11,700 nucleotides of DNA, from positions 1 to 11,700 of the forward strand of contig JAKAUD010000044.1 in NCBI GenBank assembly GCA_021827885.1, written 5' to 3'. A program made the translations under genes and the position numbers. The notes beneath the pieces are model-generated. The model searched no databases and was not told where the DNA came from. It saw nothing but the letters and a program-made list of their open reading frames with translations. The stretch is from Thermoplasmata archaeon. GTDB lineage: Archaea; Thermoplasmatota; Thermoplasmata; Thermoplasmatales; Thermoplasmataceae. Below are positions 11,168-11,700 of this stretch, one piece after another. Numbering within the stretch: the stretch's first letter is position 1; every line of letters starts with the position of its first letter.

Positions 11168-11700
11168 AAACTCCCCTCGCTTCTGCCCTCGTCTTCGGTG
11201 ATTAAAAGGGGGGCCTTCCTTCCCCTTCCCTCTCCCTTCCCTGCTGGTTTCTCTAAAAATTTTACCGATAAACCCGCTAAAATTACTCCACTCAGTAAAG
11301 CGATTAGATGCACCTGGATACTTATCGCGGACAACACGGAACTGATAAAAAATCCATATAACGCACTGACCGCAAAAATAAGGCAAAAAATAAAGACTCC
11401 AAAATACCCTGCTGTGAACAAATCATTTCGCCACAATCTGATCAATTCGACAACCCCGAAAACCACAACGATCCCTGCAAAACCCGCTAAAACTGCACTC
11501 TGTCCATAAACGATCTGTTTTGCTGGTAGGAAAAATCTGATGACCGATCCGGCTATGATTGCGGATAACACCGCACCTACTATCAAAAACCATGACCTCT
11601 GTACACGATGAGGAGATAACACTACGACTACTATAAATGTCAAAGAATAAATCAAAAACCCGATCAGATTGCTCCAGCCGTCCCAAATAAAATTACTAAG
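11164..11700 (-). CDS. Rhomboid-like intramembrane protease, partial (5' end outside)
   Basis: The frame is open through the window edge, giving at least 178 codons before the TGA at 11164. Five or so membrane helices are seen. NFIWDGWSNLIGFLIYS at the edge matches the second helix of archaeal rhomboids (HxxxN followed by hydrophobic residues), but Asp stands where His is usual. VYGQSAVLAGFAG holds the serine of the GxS motif (GxSG in most), and QVHLIALLSGVILAG holds the catalytic histidine with the usual small residues behind it. A soluble charged tail (KPAGKGEGRGRK ... EGSL) follows. Rhomboids cut single-span membrane proteins inside the bilayer. The next gene, coupled by ATGA, encodes exactly such a protein, a possible substrate. 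If the GQSA change disables it, it would be an inactive relative. Confidence 0.65.
   Translation of the reverse strand, partial: LSNFIWDGWSNLIGFLIYSLTFIVVVVLSPHRVQRSWFLIVGAVLSAIIAGSVIRFFLPAKQIVYGQSAVLAGFAGIVVVFGVVELIRLWRNDLFTAGYFGVFIFCLIFAVSALYGFFISSVLSAISIQVHLIALLSGVILAGLSVKFLEKPAGKGEGRGRKAPLLITEDEGRSEGSL

Noticed and set aside
11168..11386. N-terminal extension of the glycoprotein
   Set aside because: It overlaps the rhomboid-like gene and would place about 100 residues before the signal helix.

Overview
The window looks like part of a mobile element (provirus, plasmid or integrated element) of an archaeon, most plausibly from the Thermoplasmata. The evidence is indirect. Start codons are preceded by archaeal GGTGA-type Shine-Dalgarno sites, promoters look like TATA boxes, and candidate terminators are simple T-runs. 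The large surface protein carries two copies of a domain opening with an 'N-LPRG-W' pattern, a style common in surface proteins of acidophilic archaea. There are no rRNA, tRNA or housekeeping genes. Almost every gene is on the minus strand.

Reading in the direction of transcription, 11700 to 7902 is one tight gene string. It encodes a rhomboid-like membrane protein (5' end outside the window), a large Asn/Thr-rich type I membrane glycoprotein, a 115-aa beta-rich protein, a 177-aa protein with an acidic Pro/Glu tail (SSB-like in layout), a 77-aa protein, and two small membrane proteins (81 and 52 aa). A T7 run and a strong TATA box at 7740-7710 separate it from the next operon. That operon (7649 to 3337) encodes a GRPRK-motif, coiled-coil DNA-binding candidate, an 81-aa protein, an HEFAH metalloprotease of ImmA/IrrE type, a membrane-anchored P-loop ATPase with a C-terminal PD-(D/E)XK-like domain, a 68-aa membrane protein and a 302-aa beta-rich protein. 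Genes overlap by 1, 4 or 8 bases throughout. I infer a DNA-translocation, packaging or mobilisation module with its own regulator/protease pair.

The left 3.3 kb is different. It holds a small operon of short unknown genes (1996 to 164) driven by a TATA box overlapped by an inverted repeat. It also has GC-rich blocks (550-900, 2380-2940) that look like repeat insertions and carry a recurring two-hairpin element with compensatory base changes. Further remnants are a plus-strand fragment resembling the end of a helicase domain (2132-2323), a 36-codon helix-turn-helix ORF (3152-3262), and an AT-rich region with short direct repeats (2960-3134) that could be an origin or control region. This side appears to be a zone of rearrangement.
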